A stretch of 8,884 nucleotides of DNA from JBCBKZ01 sp039026975 (GTDB lineage Bacteria > Bacteroidota > Bacteroidia > J057). Location of the stretch: assembly GCA_039026975.1 (NCBI GenBank), contig JBCCLI010000272.1, forward strand, positions 1 through 8,884, read 5' to 3'. The notes under the pieces were generated by a model, which ran no database searches, had not been told where the DNA came from, and worked only from the letters and a program-made list of their open reading frames with translations. This document shows, piece by piece, positions 7,070-8,884 of this stretch. The stretch's first letter is position 1; the number at the start of each line of letters is the position of its first letter. Position numbers and translations under genes: made by a program.

Positions 7070-7447
7070 ATGAGTAACAAACTAGATGCCTTCAAACAAA
7101 AGTTTTCCGAATCCATTGACACTGCTAAAGTAAAGGCCAGCCAATTGCAGGAACATGTAAAAACTTCAGGTGATAACCTGAAAGCAGCAGTAGTCGCTAC
7201 TCTAGACGAGATTAAGGAGAAGGCTGCCAAGGCACAAGATACAGCCAAAGCCAAAAAAGAAGCCTTTAAAGCGGAGATGGAAGCCTTTAAGGCTGATAGG
7301 ACCGCCGCTAAAGCCCTGAAAAAAGCAGAGAAAGCTGAAGAATATGCCCAAGCCTGTGTAGAAGTGGTATTTGTGGCTATGGAAGAAGCTGAGTATGCCA
7401 TACAGGAAGCTATGCTCGCCGCCAAAGAAGCAGATGAATTAGTATAG
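7070..7447 (+). CDS. Ala/Lys/Glu-rich all-helical protein of unknown function (125 aa)
   Basis: The protein is nearly all predicted alpha-helix: about 29 Ala and 20 Lys in 125 residues, many Glu, one Gly, no Pro and no Trp. The first two thirds (1-90) are charged and resemble LEA-like, apolipoprotein-like or coiled-coil segments, with a duplicated heptad EAFKAEM/EAFKADR at 64-77. The C-terminal part (EYAQACVEVVFVAMEEAEYA and on, from about 91) is less charged and amphipathic, with a single Cys. There is no signal peptide, so it is cytoplasmic. ATG 7070 is preferred; a GTG at 7040 would add ten residues of unlike composition (through N-A-Q-L-A). The gene follows crp by 70 bp and ends 24 bp before a strong terminator, so it is the last gene of its unit. 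Possible roles, by analogy only, are a stress, surface-binding or scaffolding protein. I do not recognise the family. Confidence 0.75.
   Translation: MSNKLDAFKQKFSESIDTAKVKASQLQEHVKTSGDNLKAAVVATLDEIKEKAAKAQDTAKAKKEAFKAEMEAFKADRTAAKALKKAEKAEEYAQACVEVVFVAMEEAEYAIQEAMLAAKEADELV
7259..7300 (+). repeat. Tandem 21-bp (one heptad) repeat
   Basis: Units 7259-7279 and 7280-7300 both begin GAAGCCTTTAA and encode EAFKAEM and EAFKADR. The unit length of exactly one heptad suggests coiled-coil elongation by duplication. Confidence 0.6.
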
Positions 7448-7471
7448 TTCTGATAATTTCCCTATCAAACG

Positions 7472-7500
7472 AGCACTCTACTTTCGTGGGGTGCTTTTGT
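7472..7500 (+). terminator. Rho-independent terminator
   Basis: Bases 7472-7480 (AGCACTCTA) pair with 7487-7495 (TGGGGTGCT) as nine base pairs including two G-U pairs, with a six-base loop CTTTCG. A T-rich tail TTTTGTAGTTTT follows. It lies 24 bp after the stop of the helical protein gene and closes that transcription unit. Confidence 0.85.
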
Positions 7501-7547
7501 AGTTTTGGGGGAGGGAATCTCTTTTCTTGTAGAATCAATCTTCCTAC

Positions 7548-7581
7548 TGTTCAGTTCACTCCCACCATTGTTCAATTCCCC
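7548..7581. promoter_or_regulatory. Direct repeat with 21-bp period, candidate LytTR-type operator
   Basis: TGTTCAGTTC at 7548-7557 and TGTTCAATTC at 7569-7578 agree at 9 of 10 bases and are exactly 21 bp apart. Within them TCAGTTCAC (7552-7560) fits the LytTR-domain half-site pattern [TA][AC][CA]GTTN[AG][TG] at eight of nine positions, and TCAATTCCC (7573-7581) at six. LytTR sites are 9-bp direct repeats with about 12 bp between them, as here. The site is 70-100 bp upstream of the DUF2147 start, a sensible activator position. No regulator gene of this type is in the window. Confidence 0.45.
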
Positions 7582-7617
7582 TTTCCTTCCCTATCTGAGG
7601 AGCTATTTCTTACGAAT

Positions 7618-7642
7618 CTTTGGATAAACTATTAATCCAAGG
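7618..7642 (+). promoter_or_regulatory. Hairpin covering the ribosome-binding site of the DUF2147 gene
   Basis: CTTTGGAT (7618-7625) pairs with ATCCAAGG (7635-7642) over eight pairs with one G-U, around a nine-base loop. The right arm contains the AAGG of the Shine-Dalgarno-like AAGGAAG (7639-7645), two bases before ATG 7648. If transcribed it would sequester the ribosome-binding site; as DNA it could instead be an operator palindrome. Confidence 0.4.
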
Positions 7643-7647
7643 AAGAC

Positions 7648-8076
7648 ATGAAAAAGCTAATGATCTTACTACTAACCTCTATAAGTATATCCGTGCTCCC
7701 AGCCCAGCAGAAGGCTGATGATATACTGGGAATATGGTCAGTAGATTCTCAAGATGCTCATATAGAGATAAGCCAGGAAGGGGGCGAGTATGTGGGGAAA
7801 ATTGTTTGGCTGCAAGCCCCTAATACAGATAAGGGCGAACCCAAGACAGACAAGAAAAATCCAGATAAGAACCTCAGAGGGAGAAGTCTCATGGGCATGC
7901 CAATGCTAACAGGGTTGACCTACCAAGACGGAAGTTGGGAAGGAGGAGAAATTTACTCTGCCCAAAAAGGCAAAACGGCTAACTGTAACCTGAAACTAAT
8001 AGGAACTGATAAGCTAGTGGTGACAGCTAAGGTACTCCGATTTACTACCACTAAAGAATGGACAAGAGTCAAATAG
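7648..8076 (+). CDS. Exported DUF2147 domain-containing protein
   Basis: A 142-aa protein with a signal peptide (MKKLMILLLTSISISVLPAQ, likely cut near A19-Q20) and a DUF2147 domain filling the rest. Family landmarks in order are ILGIWSV (26-32), the beta strand H-I-E-I-S (38-42), EYVGKIVWL (47-55), the D-x-x-NPDxxLRGRSLMG segment (68-83), LTGLTYQDGSWEGGEIY (87-103), GK (108-109) and the C-terminal EWTRV (137-141). The family is a small periplasmic beta-barrel-like domain without a proven biochemical role; no catalytic residues are recognisable. The usual aromatic after GK is replaced (GKTANCN), and Cys113 is the only cysteine of the mature protein. A good AAGGAAG ribosome-binding site precedes ATG 7648. 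It is followed after 47 bp by tolC and is probably co-transcribed with it; the upstream terminator at 7472 separates it from the helical protein gene. Confidence 0.9.
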   Translation: MKKLMILLLTSISISVLPAQQKADDILGIWSVDSQDAHIEISQEGGEYVGKIVWLQAPNTDKGEPKTDKKNPDKNLRGRSLMGMPMLTGLTYQDGSWEGGEIYSAQKGKTANCNLKLIGTDKLVVTAKVLRFTTTKEWTRVK

Positions 8077-8123
8077 ACTTCCAGGATATTTTTCTATCCC
8101 TTTTCCAGCCTTAATTCCCAATC

Positions 8124-8884
8124 ATGTTACCAAACAGTCTTAAAAAAAGTACTTTGTTCCTTTTTGTGAGTTTAGCGGGGTTGATGTTTGTGCGCGCACA
8201 GGAGAGCACGCCTACTTTTCTGGTCATCCAGTCACTGGAGGATGCATGGGACTATGCCCATAAGCACAACCCCAATTTACAGCAGTATCAGCTTCAGCAA
8301 AGGAAGGCAGAAGCCGACTATAAAGCAGCCCAAGCCTACAAGCTACCTCAAATCAGCGGGAGTTTCTCCCTACAGAATAATACCAGCTTAGCTACTACCC
8401 CCTTGCCTGGAGAAATATTTGGTCAGCCTGGGGAAACGGTAGATGCACAATTCGGTCAGCAGTATACCTACAATGCAGGGATCACCATATCTAAAAATTT
8501 ACTGGATCAAAAAAGCAGGTTACAGGCTAAAATGACCCAGCAGAATAGTTTATACCTAAGCCAGCAGACAGTAGTATTTGAACAGGCGCTAAAAGAGCAG
8601 GTAGCCCTATATTACTATACAGCCCTGGTAGCGGAGAAAGCCCTAAGGATCAGCCAGCAAGATCTTAGGTTGGCGGACAGTATAGCGACCATCTCCAAGC
8701 AGAAGCGGGAAGAAGGGCTTATAGATCAGTTGGCCCTCAACCAGTCCCTTATCAACCGGAATAATATCAGTCAAAACATCATCCAGTATGAGTCCTTACT
8801 GGATCAGTGTCAGCAGGAACTACGAAAATTATGGGGGACCAGCTTCAGCACAGACTTGAAGTTTACAGAAGAAGTAAAGAATAC
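8124..8884 (+). CDS. TolC-family outer membrane efflux protein (5' part, continues past the window)
   Basis: An open frame from ATG 8124 runs 253 codons to the window edge without a stop; the C-terminal half, about 200 residues, is missing. The N-terminus MLPNSLKKSTLFLFVSLAGL and following FVRAQ form a signal peptide with the A-Q end common in Bacteroidota. The mature part shows the outer membrane efflux protein pattern: SLEDAWDYAHKHNPNLQQYQ (37-56) is the typical first helix, then a long helix with KAEADYKAAQAYKLPQISGS (61-80), a strand region rich in N, T and G with YNAGITISKNLLD (115-127), and a second long Gln-rich helix pair (from about 130). The protein should trimerise as an outer-membrane channel for an RND or ABC exporter, whose genes are expected downstream, outside the window. 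The preceding DUF2147 gene is 47 bp away. The family call is firm; the substrate is unknown. Confidence 0.92.
   Translation, partial: MLPNSLKKSTLFLFVSLAGLMFVRAQESTPTFLVIQSLEDAWDYAHKHNPNLQQYQLQQRKAEADYKAAQAYKLPQISGSFSLQNNTSLATTPLPGEIFGQPGETVDAQFGQQYTYNAGITISKNLLDQKSRLQAKMTQQNSLYLSQQTVVFEQALKEQVALYYYTALVAEKALRISQQDLRLADSIATISKQKREEGLIDQLALNQSLINRNNISQNIIQYESLLDQCQQELRKLWGTSFSTDLKFTEEVKN

Noticed and set aside
7006..7425. 139-codon minus-strand frame rich in Ala and Ser
   Set aside because: It is the antisense of the Ala/Lys/Glu-rich helical gene; its low-complexity composition is a by-product of that gene's codons.
8084..8099. Small hairpin GGATA/TATCC between DUF2147 and tolC
   Set aside because: A five-pair AT-rich stem is too weak to terminate; the genes are likely co-transcribed.
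8188..8391. 67-codon plus-strand frame
   Set aside because: Out-of-frame reading inside the tolC gene, whose own frame is open from 8124 to the edge with family motifs.
1..8884. Mobile elements, CRISPR arrays, tRNA or rRNA genes
   Set aside because: I found no terminal inverted repeats with a transposase, no regular spacer arrays, and no cloverleaf or rRNA signature by eye.

Overview
This window looks like chromosomal DNA from a member of the Bacteroidota, most likely a Cytophagales-type marine or environmental bacterium. The reasons are indirect: a secreted tricorn-type peptidase, a short Bacteroidota-style Crp/Fnr regulator, DUF4328 and DUF2147 proteins, signal peptides ending in A-Q, mostly weak Shine-Dalgarno sequences, and moderate GC content judged by eye. 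There are no mobile elements, rRNA or tRNA genes, or CRISPR arrays.

Layout from left to right. Bases 1-214 are mostly non-coding; they hold an imperfect 13-bp direct repeat at 158-190 and perhaps the first codons of a leftward gene running off the edge. A leftward gene (215-958) encodes a five-segment DUF4328 membrane protein. After a 237-bp divergent gap, a small rightward gene (1196-1474) encodes a 92-aa soluble protein of unknown function. It converges, with one base between the stop codons, on a leftward sugar:proton symporter of the XylE/GLUT type (1476-2918). A 201-bp divergent intergenic region with short direct repeats follows.

The largest gene (3120-6380) encodes an exported tricorn protease homologue of 1086 aa: signal peptide, beta-propeller repeats, C1 domain, PDZ domain and an S41 catalytic domain. 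A Crp/Fnr-family regulator (6418-6999) follows after 37 bp and may be co-transcribed. Next come an Ala/Lys/Glu-rich, all-helical 125-aa protein of unknown function (7070-7447) with a clear intrinsic terminator, an exported DUF2147 protein (7648-8076), and the first 253 codons of a TolC-family outer-membrane efflux protein (8124 to the right edge). DUF2147 and tolC are 47 bp apart and probably form the head of an efflux operon that continues outside the window.

No new multigene system is evident. The more interesting points are a LytTR-like 21-bp-period direct repeat upstream of the DUF2147-tolC pair, a hairpin covering that pair's ribosome-binding site, the missing first serine of the tricorn catalytic tetrad, and the two uncharacterised small proteins.
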